Below are positions 18,558 through 30,700 of a DNA stretch of 64,000 bases, in pieces. The position numbers and the translations under genes are program-made. Source of the stretch: Ministeria vibrans ATCC 50519 (lineage: Eukaryota > Opisthokonta > Filasterea); NCBI GenBank assembly GCA_943704425.1, contig CALSCP010002427.1, positions 1 through 64,000 on the forward strand, written 5' to 3'. The notes beneath the pieces are model-generated. The model was not told the origin of the DNA. It worked only from the letters and a program-made list of their open reading frames with translations, and did no database searches. Numbering within the stretch: the stretch's first letter is position 1; the number at the start of each line of letters is the position of its first letter.

Positions 18558-21500
18558 TCACCACCACCACTGACACGTTGATCGACACTGCTGCTACCGC
18601 TCATGCTGGACGTGGCCTTTTCTCGCATTCGTGTGAGCGACGCCAAAAGCACATCAGCTCCATTCGAGCCGCAATACTCATCCAATTCGTCGGCCACCTC
18701 GTCGCCTTCCCTCTCATCAAGCAACGCCCGTTCCGCACTAGCGGCATCAAGCAGTGCCTTTAGTTTTGCTGCATCGACTTCTTCTTCCTCCCGACGGTCG
18801 ACCAAAGCTAGTTCAGCCTCAATTTTCTCCAGATGTCTCGCTGCATTTCGGTATAGAGAACTGACTGGATATATCCTGTCCAACAGAAACTCCCGCAGGC
18901 GACGCAGCAGCCCCACCGCTTCCTCTGACAAGTCATCTTCCTTCTCCTGCAGCATTTTCACTGCATCATCACAGATGTACACCACGTTGGACCGGTACAT
19001 GTCCCACACAAGAGTATGTTCACCTAATGAAACCACAATCTCACTCACTGCTGCTGCCGTCTCCACACCATCACCAGCGCGCCCAACCACCATCGCTGGC
19101 TTGAGTTGTGCACAGTACATCACACGCAACTCTTCAATTGGCATCATCGGGGGGACGGCAGTGGGATCGGGAGGGATGTCCACCACCAGCCGGCAGAATG
19201 CCCGTATCAGCCGTGCTACCAACGGGTAATCATGCATCGCGATCTCGACTTGGCCGGCCGGACAAAAATCCACGTCACAGGCACCTTCAAGCTCTCGTAA
19301 CTGCATTCCAGCAAAAAACCGCTCAAGATGCTGCTTGTGGTCTTTATCAGAAGAGCCGGACTCGAGCAGTCGCCCGCGTACGGTTTGCTGCTCAACCAAA
19401 GACAGGTCCGAGTCGCCAGAAATGCAAAGCACCGTGCTCGGGCCCATACGCTGCTTCAGCACATACAGACAGGCGTCTCGTACGCTGTTGTTTTGGACGG
19501 AGAAGAAGCGCACTTCCTCGAGCGAGCGCCACGATTGCTTTTCACCTTCCACAAGCCAAAAAGTGGGGAAGATGCGTTGGTGAGCAAGACGAGAGCGAAG
19601 GAAGTCCCAGTGAAGCTCAACGTCTGCGTCAGTTGTCGCTTCGATGATGGTAGTGCAATCGTGCGCCAACCAGGGCTTCGGTTTGGCCCAGTTGACCATA
19701 GCAAGGGACACAACTTCCAACACGGCCTGTCGGTTCTCATATTGTTTTGGGTCATCATGGAGAATGAGAAGAGAGGCATTCACAACGCGGAGGTAGTGAT
19801 CCAGAGAAGGATGTTGAATAACACCAAGACGAAAAAACATTTCCGTAGCGCGACCATAATCGATATCCAGCGAGATAAGGTCAAGACCGCGTGTGCTGGG
19901 GTGCAATGCGCGAAATTTTTTGAACATGGGAGAGCGAGAGATGTGTGACGGATCTACGCAAACACAGTCGACGGGCTTCACAAAGGTGCCTTCCATCAAA
20001 TTCGAATTGGGCAACTTGCGGCGCTCCACAAAGATGCAATGCGTCTGGGACACGAGATGTAGATCATATTGTTTCGTGCACGAGAGACTAAACGCCTCAT
20101 AGAAGTCAGCGAGAGCCTTGTCGGATGGCACCAAAAAAGGCTTAGGATGTTTCATGCCGCGCCAACCAGCAATGATGTTCAAGAAGGAGCTTACGTGAAT
20201 TTCCGACTCTAGTGACGCCACACCAAGCAGTTGCGCAAGATGCTTGTCGGGACACGGCCGACCCAAAGGAGTTGAAGGAAACGGCTCGAAAACGCGAGCC
20301 GCAGGGCTGTTGGCAAGCACAAGATGACGAGGAACGCTGCCGTGTGGTGGGTACCACTCAGTGGTCTGTAGCACCTCAGCAAAGGTTGAGAGTACCTTGA
20401 TTGTTCTGTTGTCGTTGTTGTCGTTGTCGTTGTTGTCATGGTCGTCGTTGTTGCTGTTGTCGTCAGTGAGCTCGGCTGGGGGGATCGGGACACAACGCAG
20501 ACGCACTGTGGCGACTCTACTCGCACACTTGGTACGCTCGTCAAGATACTTCGACATGCAGTTGAGTAGAGTTGCGCCATGGTCAGTGACGTGCTTGCCA
20601 TGGAGAAGTACCCGTTCAAGATCACTCGACATTGTTGTGTCGTCAATGGTCACATGTAGAGTCGACGACCCGCTGAGATGCTCCATTATTGTGTTACAAA
20701 TGTGACTCGACACCCCGGCATCATCAAGAGAGCGGAGCAGGTCAGCGGAGCCCCTTTGGCAGTCTAGCGTGATTTTGCAGTGGAACACACGTGGTTGCGG
20801 GAAAGCCGTCACACCCAGCTCCTTCAAGAGCGTGAACCATCGCTTGAGCTCATCATGGCTAGAAGTAGCTGCCCCAGTGTATTGAGGAGAGACACATGTC
20901 CAGTGCGACGCCCATACTTCGGCACCGGAGCATTCTTCGAGAACACCAAATTGAGCGGGGAAGTGCGGATCGCTCGTTGCAATCGCTGACACGCGCAAAA
21001 GCTTGTCGTCATCATTGACAATGTGTGCATCAACGGTGCGCATTTCGCGCGCGAGACGGTGCAGGTCAATGTTTGGGCAACTAAAAGCAAATGAGAGCAT
21101 TCCAATGAAGGCGGTAGCGTCGAGTAACTTGTTGGTGGAGGCCATCACTGGAAGAACATGATCCCACACAAAGTGTTCGGTGCCTAGCGACACCAAGCCG
21201 AGACGCCGGAGAAGGCGCATTGCATCGGGAGACTTGACGGCAACACGGTGAAATGTTTGATCGAGCAGAGGGACTTCGTTCTGTCGCACACGCAGGACGC
21301 AATTAATGCCATGCTCCTGTGAGTCAATTAAGCCAGTCGCACAAACACCCTCGTACACTTTTGGCGACTTCATGAACGATGTCAGAGTCCCTGAGCTTAG
21401 AGGTACAAACGCCTCCGAGCGCAGCTGCTGCTCCATACGAATCAGCGCCGATGCATTACACCGAGTTATCCTCTCGAGCAGCCACACCAGAAATACGTGC

Positions 21501-24500
21501 GGATCGACATGGCCAGGGTCGTTGTGATGATCTGTGGTGGGCACGCCACCGCCACTGCTGCTGCTACTGGACACGCAGGAGTCGCCGACACAGGAGAGCA
21601 ACGGAATAAGCAGAGTTTCATCGACTTGACGCAAACCCAACGACTTGGCCGTGTCAGAAGCGATGAAAATACCAGGACGCACAAATTGAAGACGAAGGTG
21701 CCGTTTGACAAGGCGTTCAAGCTCATAGGCAATGTGTACATCAAGATGTGGCAGTCGCATCACCGCTTGATCAGGCCGAACAAAGATGTCGTCTCCCACC
21801 GGAATACACTCCTTCTCTCGTAGCTTGTTGAGAATGTCGCGAGCTGACACCTGGAAAAATTCGGTTAGCTGACCGGACGGTGAAGGGAGAGCCGCAAAGA
21901 ACACATTCATAGGCATGTCCTCCTGTTCTTTCACACCCTTTCCGTCAATAGTCTGATCACTCTCATTCTGCTCAGACGGACGCACTGTCACCGGTAGCGC
22001 ACGGTGATTCGCATCAAAGGTTGTCTGTCGCTCAATGAAGAGGTCGCACGCAGCCACGATAGCCACCGGAAGGTTGTCACGCAGCCAAATGTTCCAGCGA
22101 GATCCCGCATCAACCGCCTCACGCGAAGACGGCACTTGAAAGTCGCCCTGAACAATAAACTTGAAGCCATAATCACGGAGCGGGAGAAACGCAAAAACTG
22201 GCTGTGAGTGAACAGCGGCCAGACAAATAGGAAAGGCAAGCACAAGCTCAGTCTCAAAAACACCATCGCGCAAACCGCGCGGCGGCTTCAGCGTCTTCAC
22301 CACGGTGAGCCACGATTGCGTTGTGATGTGGCAGTTCTGATCACGTTCGAACGACTGCTCTTCAACGTGCCGCAATAGGCCGTCGTGCTCGTCGCGTCGC
22401 AGCAGCTCCCGACGCGAGCCATCAAAGGCATCGACAATGACCAGACGACGCAGTCGGTGCAGAAAGAGCAAGAGCGATGGATCAATTTCGCTGAGACGTT
22501 TCTGTAGTTCCGCCACAATCGTCTCATAGGTAGTGTTGGCAGGTGTCGCATTGAGCGGCAGCACAATGCGAGTGCAGGGCGCATCCGACTTCCACTCTGG
22601 CGGCGCCTGAATGGGCTCGGGCAAAAGATAGCCAAGGCCGTGAGTCGCATCGGCATCAAAGGCGAAGTGGAATTGCCGCGAGTGGACACGAGGTCGCGAG
22701 GACACTCGAAACACCGACTTAAACCCGATACCCTTGTTACCAGTGTAGCCGGCAGCATCCCGTGGCTTCGTGCTCTGAGCAATGTCGCATAGAGCGCGCA
22801 CATGAGTCTCCGTGAACCCGAACTCATTATTCTCAAAAACCACTGCATCGTCACTGAGAGTGATAAGCAGCGAAGGAAGATCTTTTGTGGCGGCAGGATA
22901 ATGGTTGTCGTCCGCATTCTGCACAAGTTCAAAGACAAAGTGAATATCTGTAGCGTACAGTTCGGCGGCAAGGTTGCGCACTGAGCGCTTTGTGAGCTGC
23001 CGGAGCTCCCCAAGCTGAGCACAGCCCTTCTCACTCAGCTCATCTTCAAGGCCGCGGCCCAAACGCATCGCAATCGAGTCGCACACTTCTTTACACGAGG
23101 AGGTTGAGCTTGCAACAAGTGTTTCAGAGAAGTCAACGAGGGCAAGGTGATCACCATGTGCAGGCATCACCGTGGGGATGGTGTTGTTTTCATTGTTGGA
23201 GGGATCAGGCAGCGATTGGGGAGCGACATTGGATGGTGTTTGAGAATGGAGCTGTTGTGGAGGTTGTGAAGCCCGAACTTGTGGACCACCAAAAAGCTGC
23301 TCAACGTGGAGCCACTCGGAGACACGCAGGCTGTGCGAGGCGGCTGTGAAAAGTGCGACACGTTCAAGGGACGTGAGCAAATTCAAGGGGTCTTGCAGAC
23401 GAGAAGCAACCACACGGCGCAGTGCAGCATCTTTCGCAAGTGGCTGAAGAAACAAGGGTACAGCCATACAAGTAAAGAGCGCAGAAGACGGGGACAGAGC
23501 AGTGGCAGCGGCAAGTAGCGTCGCAACGAAGCGCATCAAGTCGTCTGCAACGGTGATACGGTCATCAAGGTACAGGCGTATAGATGAGGAGAGCGCAGTA
23601 ACCACAGCCCCAATGGACTGTCGCTGAATCGCCATAGCCACGGCGATGGCACACGCCTCACGGCCCTGACCAAGGAAAAGAGCGGTCTCAAAGTCCAAAG
23701 CGTCACGGGGACTGGTGTGTGGGAGTCGAACAAGCTGAGGATCATGTGGGAGTGACGAGAGTGATGCAAGGGAGATGCCACGTAGCTGAAGCTCGGCCTG
23801 CTCTCGCGTCACAAACTCATAGAGTGAGCACCCCATGGTCGAGGCAAAGGTTTTAGACCACTGAAGAATAGCCTCAAGACTAATAAGAACAGGAGCAGTG
23901 GCAATCATCTCAAATGCCTGCAAACGCAACGTATCCGAAGTCGATTCTTCGCCAGAGACAGGTGCTGAAACCCCCAACTTTTCCTCTTCTTGGGCAAGCA
24001 GCTCCGCGTTGAAGACACTTGCGGCGTCCGATAGTACGTTGTGGGACCGCGATTGCGCGTTGAATGTGTGCTCAAGCAAGTCGTATAGGCATTGGGCGGC
24101 GGGAACTGCTGTGAGAACGATCTCTTGATGCTTCGTGAGGAGTGACGCGAGTGATCCGACGTTGAGGTCGGCAAACAAACCGCATGAATACTCGTTCTCA
24201 ATGCTCTGCTCAACGAGCAGCAACGTTTTAATCGGACCAGCAACAGGTGCACGCGGAACATTGAAAGCGCTCTGGGAGGATTCACTATGCAACTGGTTCA
24301 GAGCCAAAATGACACTTTTGAGAACGGACTCTTGATCATGGGAGTTAGTCGACACAGGAAGTACAGAAGGAGACGGGCAAGAGAAAGCACTGGCAAGGTC
24401 AGGTGCAGCAGAGATGGAAGGGTCGACGACAAGCTGAGTGGAAGCACGCGAAGAATATGCCTGGATAAGAGCGGTGTCAAAGAACGCCTTGAGGCGGGAA

Positions 24501-26194
24501 TGAGAGGCGGCAAAGGCAGCGAAGGAGCAGGGCAGGTCTGTGTCGGCATGAAGACCGAGACAGCGAACAAAAGCCTTCTCAAGAACGACAATGTTGTCAA
24601 GAGCGGAGTAGTTGCGCCAGTCAAGCGACTTGCTGCGCGCCACGCCAAGAAGCTCTTGTTCAAGCTCGGGGGACTCGCCAAAGCAGAGGGAATGGGCGCG
24701 CATGAGAGCGGACGCATCAGACGGCTTGCTGTTGAGATCGCGACGATACATGTGCAAGGCGTAGTGCAACATAGAAGTGACGTCGAGGGCATGCAAGAGT
24801 TCAAGCTCCGAAGCACAACGAGAGCTGGGGGAGGAGAGCTTTTTTTTTCGCTTGAGTTGCTGTTGTGCGTTTCCGTCCTTGAGAACTGAAAGAACGCCAT
24901 CGATAGAGGCACGTTCAGTGGCGCTCGGGGAAAGTTGCCGAATGATGCGGCGCACAACTATCTCTTTCGATTTGCCCTCGAGAGAGTTCTTTTTTGACGA
25001 CATGTCCGGGCCAATGAATGCCTTCAGCATAGCGTCATCATCGTCGTTGCCAGCATCGGTGGTGGTGCGCGCAGTAAGCATGGCCTGATGCTGCACGTCG
25101 TCCACACGACGCAAAATATCAACAAACGAGTCAAAATGTTGCGTTGCGTCCTTGTTGAGTTCGAGCACTGTGTCCGTGGCCGTCTCACGCTCAAGAGTGC
25201 GTGCAATGGATGAAAAGTGTTTCGAGACTTCCAGCCGGCGGGAGCGCAGTATTTGTGCAGGGGCGAGACTCTGAGCTCGTAGTGCACGTGAATCAAAGAA
25301 GACACCGTTGCGCCGGAGAAGTGCTGCTGGATTGCTGATGTCGCATGCGGGGTCTCGTTCCCGAAAGTACATCAAGAGAGCAGAGATAATGGCAGGAGGT
25401 TCGACTTTGCGCCACGGATGCACTAAGACAAGGGAAGCCCACAGGTCGTCGTCAAGGACCTGTGGGATGTCGGAGTCGGAAGCGATGGAGCGCACTTGGT
25501 CCAAGCCAAAGAGGGTGCGGACTTGAGGGTGATAGACGAGCTGGCCGAAGCCAAGGTCGCAGATGCGCTTCAATTTGGCGTTTCGAAAGAGATGATGCGA
25601 CAGAATTGCTTGCTTGAGCGAGTAGAGGCTGAGAAGAGGCACAAAGTGGCAGCTGGAGAGAACGATGGCGTTGATGGTCTGAAGCTGGGTGTACAGCGTG
25701 TACGCGATCCGGCCACACACGGGCTGTGGGAACGTTTTGCGGAGTTGACGGATGATCGTTTCAAGAAGTGGTTTGGTTGCAAACGTCTTGCCAGGGAGAG
25801 CCCGGCCCAGGAGCTGGTAGGCCATGATGCTTGCATTCAAATCCACGTCAGAATCGTCCAAAGGAATGTTAGGCGGAGCAGGAGGGAGAGCGGGAGAAAC
25901 ACGTTCGCGTTTGCCCTTCACGCTTTGCGGAGAAGGAAGCGGACGCGGCAGCAGCAAAGACGATCCGGCCCTCTGTGCAGTCTGCAAGCATGCCGACGTG
26001 GTAGTAGGAACGCTTGGGCCTGCCGCATCCTCTAGTAATGGCTGACGAGGAGGAAGTGGAGTTGATGTTGGGGTTGACGCAACGACGGATGCAGACGCGC
26101 CAGCTTGCGGCAGACGCGCCGTCGGAGACGTCTGTGGTCCCACAACAGGGATCTCCTTAAAAGGCTGTTCTTTCTTAATCTTCTTTCGGGGCAT
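17795..26194 (-). CDS. NO VEIN / sacsin-related giant protein with GHKL ATPase and C-terminal DUF3883
   Basis: This is one intronless frame of 2,799 residues (ATG to TGA). At about 1065-1170 it has a GHKL (Bergerat) ATPase of the NO VEIN/sacsin kind: FELVQNADDN (N box), VVFENNEFGF (G1) and GNKGIGFKSVFRVS (G2). The last about 110 residues (LGRWGERYAQRCLAAKF, then VFVEVKTT, then EIEWARRLNEHYWL) match DUF3883/NOV_C, a restriction-endonuclease-like fold with an ExK core. This pair of domains defines the plant NO VEIN family and several bacterial and protist relatives; the biochemical role is unsettled (chaperone-like or nucleic-acid processing). The first about 1,000 residues are helical and unassigned, with a basic MPRKKIKKE start. 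Oddities are an Asn/Asp run (about 1,910-1,930) and about 25 consecutive Gly (about 2,545-2,572). It follows SPO11 in the same direction, 163 bp apart. Confidence 0.85.
18475..18556. repeat. CCG/CCA trinucleotide repeat encoding poly-Gly
   Basis: In-frame (CCR)n on the plus strand is read as GGN codons on the minus strand. It adds a flexible Gly run between the body of the NO VEIN-like protein and its C-terminal DUF3883. The unit shifts from CCA-rich to pure CCG across the tract. Confidence 0.95.
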
Positions 26195-26466
26195 TATGTG
26201 GGAATTTGTGTGATCAGTGATAACTGAACTGTTACTGAAGAGAGTGACTTAAAAAAAGGTCGCGTATCATAACACACATTAGAGTTGCCTCTATGGACCT
26301 CCTAATAATGACGGATACATAACACATATCACGAATTACATACCTATGAATCATGATGGCTATTATACGTACATAGGGCACCCACAGGGTCAATCCTGTG
26401 TGATCTGAGCGAAAAAAAAAGAAAATGGAAAAGTATGAATTAATAGGAATCATCATTAATTTCCCG
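26195..26466. promoter_or_regulatory. Divergent intergenic region, NO VEIN-like / reelin-like
   Basis: These 272 AT-richer bases lie between two divergent start codons and should hold both promoters. I see no defined element. Confidence 0.35.
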
Positions 26467-26738
26467 ATGCAGCTCTTGTGGCCCTTGGTCACGCTGGCGC
26501 TTGCCTGCATCACCGTCGATGCGGTCCAACTGCCCTTTCGAACGTCGTTCGACGACAACTCCTGGAGGTAAGAAGTGTGTGCGAGTGCCAACCGCAAACG
26601 CCGACCGATCCCCTTTCCCACGTCAAATTAGGACCTCCTGGACTGTTGTTGGCGGCGATTCGACCGCCCCTTGTATCCCAGTAGGCTATGAGAACGCCCT
26701 TGCGTTCCAGGGCGGCGGAACAACTCGTTCAGCGATAA

Positions 26739-26777
<39 letters not shown>

Positions 26778-27051
26778 GGTAAGACACGTCATCAACCGAA
26801 TGAGATCAAAAAGCGCTCGCGCCCATTTCAGTCCACCGAACCTTCATATCGCGCAGCGCAAGTCGGCGAGGTCGTTCGTGGTCGTCGTTTGTGGGCGACG
26901 ACGGGGCCGACGACGGGTTCGCTTCGCTGTTTGGAGTGGACCGACGCGTTCTGGCTGTGAACCGTTTCATTTTGAAAGAAAAAAAAAATTGGCGACCCAA
27001 GCGCTTTTTTCTTCCAAAGTGCACTGCCAATACAACGGTCGCCCTAGATAG
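26467..27051 (+). CDS. Secreted reelin-like protein, 5' exons clear, 3' part uncertain
   Basis: The first exon (26467-26567) encodes a signal peptide (MQLLWPLVTLALACITVDA) followed by LPFRTSFDDNSW. A 64-bp GT-AG intron leads to exon 2 (26632-26739), with TSWTVVGGDSTAP and YENALAFQGGGTTRSAIR. The order FDDxSW - GG - C - ALxFxGxGxR resembles the start of a reelin subrepeat, a jelly-roll module of secreted matrix proteins. Exon 3 (from 26832, after a 92-bp intron with a poly-A tract) is open to a TAG at 27049, with FAVWSGPTRSGCEPF, but then becomes Lys-rich and unconvincing. A good donor (27083) and acceptor (27137) lie downstream, followed by sequence with LRWLH, so more exons to about 27260 are possible. 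The end of the gene is therefore not settled, and the reelin link is tentative. Confidence 0.5.
26742..26774. repeat. Poly-A tract in intron 2 of the reelin-like gene
   Basis: A33 directly follows the GT of the proposed donor at 26740. Confidence 0.9.
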
Positions 27052-27790
27052 GTTTTGGGAGGGGAGAAAGTAAAAACAAATGGTGAGTTTTCTTTTAGAA
27101 TTTTGATTTTTTATGGTTTTCCCTTATTTTCATTCAGTCTCTCCCTTTGGTGCAACATCGGGGAATTGTCAAAACGCCTCGCGGATTTCCGAGAGTTCCC
27201 TCCGCTGGCTCCACACCTTCGCTTTTTGTCAGTTGACACCGTTGCAGTCAACGAGGTCGGCTAGCGTTTACACAGTCATTTTTTTTTTGAATTTTTTTTT
27301 GAATTTTTTTTTGTTTGAAACCAATATTAAAATATGAAACACCAAAGGCTCCAGTCCACTCCTTTTTCTTCAAGGGTCTTAAGCCCAAGGGATCAGCAGT
27401 CAGCACTACTTATTCCACTAAGAAATACACCACACCCTTCAAGTTTCAATAGGCTTTTCTCGACAAATCTGAATCGGCTGTCGATTCTTCACAACTCCCA
27501 TGTCCTTATTTGGACAAGAAATATTCAATATACATCGTATCTTAGATCTTTACTCTCTCAGCATATCGCTTGTTACTCTCTCTCTCTCTATCACTTTGTC
27601 TCTCTCTCTCTCTATCACTTTGCCTCTCTCTCTCTATCACTTTGTCTGTCTGTCTGACTCTCTCTCTCCATAATCCATGCCACTCAACCACGGAAGCAAC
27701 ATTGTTGTTGAGGACTTGCGATCGCTGGTTCTCATCCTCCTGTCTAACTCTTCCTTCTCTCCAACTCTCTCCAACTCTCTCTCTCTCTCC
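27052..27790. other. Intergenic, possible extra exon then AT- and CT-rich DNA
   Basis: 27052-27260 may hold a last exon of the reelin-like gene (see that entry). 27265-27330 is T-rich, with three TTTTTTTGAA-type repeats. 27330-27560 shows nothing recognised. 27570-27790 is CT-rich repeat leading to the stop codon of the giant gene. Confidence 0.4.
27580..27655. repeat. CT-rich repeat with TATCACTTTG motif
   Basis: Three copies of CTCTCTATCACTTTGYCT lie in tandem. Their reverse complement, CAAAGTGATAGAGAG, is the core motif of the OGDH intron repeat at 13120-13392. Confidence 0.85.
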
Positions 27791-30700
27791 TTAAATCAAC
27801 TCTTCGTCATCATCATCGACAGCGCCACCGGACGGCATGGGAACAACTTGGTGCTCCCCACTCAGCATAGACGGCACCGCCTTGGCATCGCTACTCGTAT
27901 TGGCCCCCAACATGGCTCGCTCCATTCTGCGCTGACGTTCCAGCTCCACTTCGTGTGCCTCTTCCTCGGGATCCGCCGTAAACGAGAAGACTGGCTGCGA
28001 CGGTGGCAGCGATGACGCTGTTGGGGTCGTGACGGGAAGTGGTGGTACACCAGAAACAGCTGTGCGTTGCGTTTGCTCACGGTCGCGTACCCGCGCCATC
28101 TCCGCCTCGTCGTCCGTCTGAAACAACAATACGTCGCTAAATGCCATAATAGGAGCCCGTGTGGGCGGCGGCGAGCGCAGGCGAGGCTTGCTCCGACCCG
28201 TGTACTCGCCGTACTCGTCGTCTTCATCGTCGTCGTCACCATACGCGTAGTCTTCGCCACCGTCGTCGTCGTCGTCGTCGTCATCATCGTCACCACCATC
28301 GTCCGACACGTCCGCCAGCGGTGGCGGCGAGTGCATGCGACGTCGCGGTGCACCCGTGTACCGCTCACCCTCGTCAAAGTTTTCGTCGTCGACAAACACC
28401 CCCAGGTCGTCCGTCTTGTCCTTCAGGGTCTCGTCGCCCTCTTGAATAACGTCGTTGTAACCCATGCGCGTGCCCTCCGCCTCCAGTTCCGCCTTGGCCA
28501 GGCGCGCCTGCTCCGCCAAGTCGCGGTCCGACCCGCCGCCCCGGAATACCGCACCGCCGACTGTGAGCATGGCTGCCTCGCGCGCCGTGTCTTTCACCAG
28601 CGAGAACCGTCGCTGGTAGTTGTCGTACTGTCGCACACTCATGTCATGCATCTGGATCGCCTCGCCGTCAGCCGCTTCCGCATGCAACTCTTGCGTGCTC
28701 GACATCCTCTTGCTGTGCAAGGTCGTCGCCCCGCCACCATTCGCCTCCTCCTCCGCCTTTCGCCGCCGTCGACGCACGCACCAGCACACAAGCAAGATCA
28801 GCAGAATCAGCGCCACCGCTGCAACCACCCCAGCAATTATGGGAATCGAGCCGCTCACTCCCGACGACGAACCTGCCGCAACCGCGTCGGGAATGCACCA
28901 GCGCGTAATCCAGTCGACAAAACGCTCGCTGTCCAGCGTCGAGCACAGCGCCGTCAACACAGCCTGGTCGCCTCCGCTCGAGTTGGTCAGCGACTGGCAT
29001 TGCGCCACATACGCCATCACTGAGTCGAGACCGTCCGCAAGCGAACTTTGCAGCGCCGTCAGTTGCACACACTGCTGCTCGTAAAAGGGCGCCGCCACCG
29101 ACACGTACACACCGCAGTCGAGCGTCCCATTCACTGCATTCACCAGCGCTGCACACTCCGCATTCGCCTCCACTTCGAGCGTCGTATTCGTAAAGGGCAC
29201 CGCCTCACCCGCACTACTCAGCGGCGGCAAATCCACCGGTGCATCGCTCGTCACCCACGTGGGGCTGCTGCTTGACGTCAGTCCCAGTCGTCCAATCGTG
29301 GGCGCCACCGAATCCTGGGTGTCGCTGCCTTGGCCCTCGTCAAACTTGAACAGTGACTCGACGCCCGTCGACGTACCGCTTACACGCGACCCATACTGCG
29401 CCAACAGCTGTGTGCTGTTCAGCGCCGCCGTGTCCCGCACCGTCATGTCGTCAACCTCACCCTCAAACACCCCACTGCCAACGGCACGTCGTCGTCGTCG
29501 AAGTGCCTCTGCTGGCTCGCCAAACGCACCCACAACCCAACGCGAGCCAGGCTGTAGTGCATTCGCATCGAGACTCACCGCCACGGGTCCGTGCACCGCG
29601 CGCGCCGCGTCAATCGTGTACACCTGTAGATCCGAGCCGTCGTCGAGCCACTGGAAGATCACCTGCGTCCACTCGTTCACCGCCATCGCCAGCGCCGTGT
29701 CCACGTCCGACGCCGTCGGCTGGTACTGCACGCGCAACGTCCCACCCTGATTGCTCAGCGCAAATGTCTCAGCATACGACAAGAACACACCACCTGCACC
29801 CGCCGTCTCGTTCGTGCCCCGCACATACACGGACAGCGTCATGCCAGGCGCTGCTCCGAAGCTAAACGTGTTCACCACGTTCACCGACACCGCCGAGCCT
29901 TGGCCGTCGTATCGCAGGCAGAACCCTGCGCCCGTCACGTTCACAGCCACCTCGGCAAACAGCGCCACCGACTCGCCGGCCGTCAACTCAAAGTACGGCG
30001 CAAATTGCGTCGCCAGTGCCTCGGGCGTCACCGCTGTGCCCGTCAGCGTGGTCGACGGACCCGTCCGGAAGTCGCTCGTCGCGTCCCCGTTGCACGAGCC
30101 AAACAGTCCCTCAAGCAAGACGCACTCGTTCAGGGGCACGCGCGACGTCAACGAAATGGTGCCCACGCCGAGTGTGCTGCCCACGCGAAGTACCACCAGT
30201 TGCTCGTTGCCGCCCGCAATTGTGTACTCAATCGTCTTGGTGCGGCGCAGCGTGTAGCCAGCCTCCACCGGCTGCAGTCCTACAGCAGGCGCGCCCGCCA
30301 CAAGCGTCGTTGCCGTCCCATTGAGGTACACCGCACCCTCACCCGTCACTTCGACGCGAATCACACCCGCCGTCGTGTTCATCGACACCACCGCCGACGT
30401 GAGACACGACGCCTCGCCACACACACCAAAGCGCCCAGCCATCAGCACCGTGCCGCCGCGCGACAAGAAAAAGTCGCCGAGCGGGAAGAGCGGATACTGC
30501 ACGCCGTGGTACGTCACAAAGGTGCCGCCAGGCGCACTCACGGCAGTCGACGTGGTCGCGTCGTCGGGCAGCCCAATCGTCGCAATGGTGCAAGAGGCGC
30601 CACTAAAACCCGTCGTACACTCGTCGCACACCTCGCTGCCACGCCAATTGCCCTCACACTCGCAAACACCCGTGTTCACGTCGCACACGCCATTTCCACC

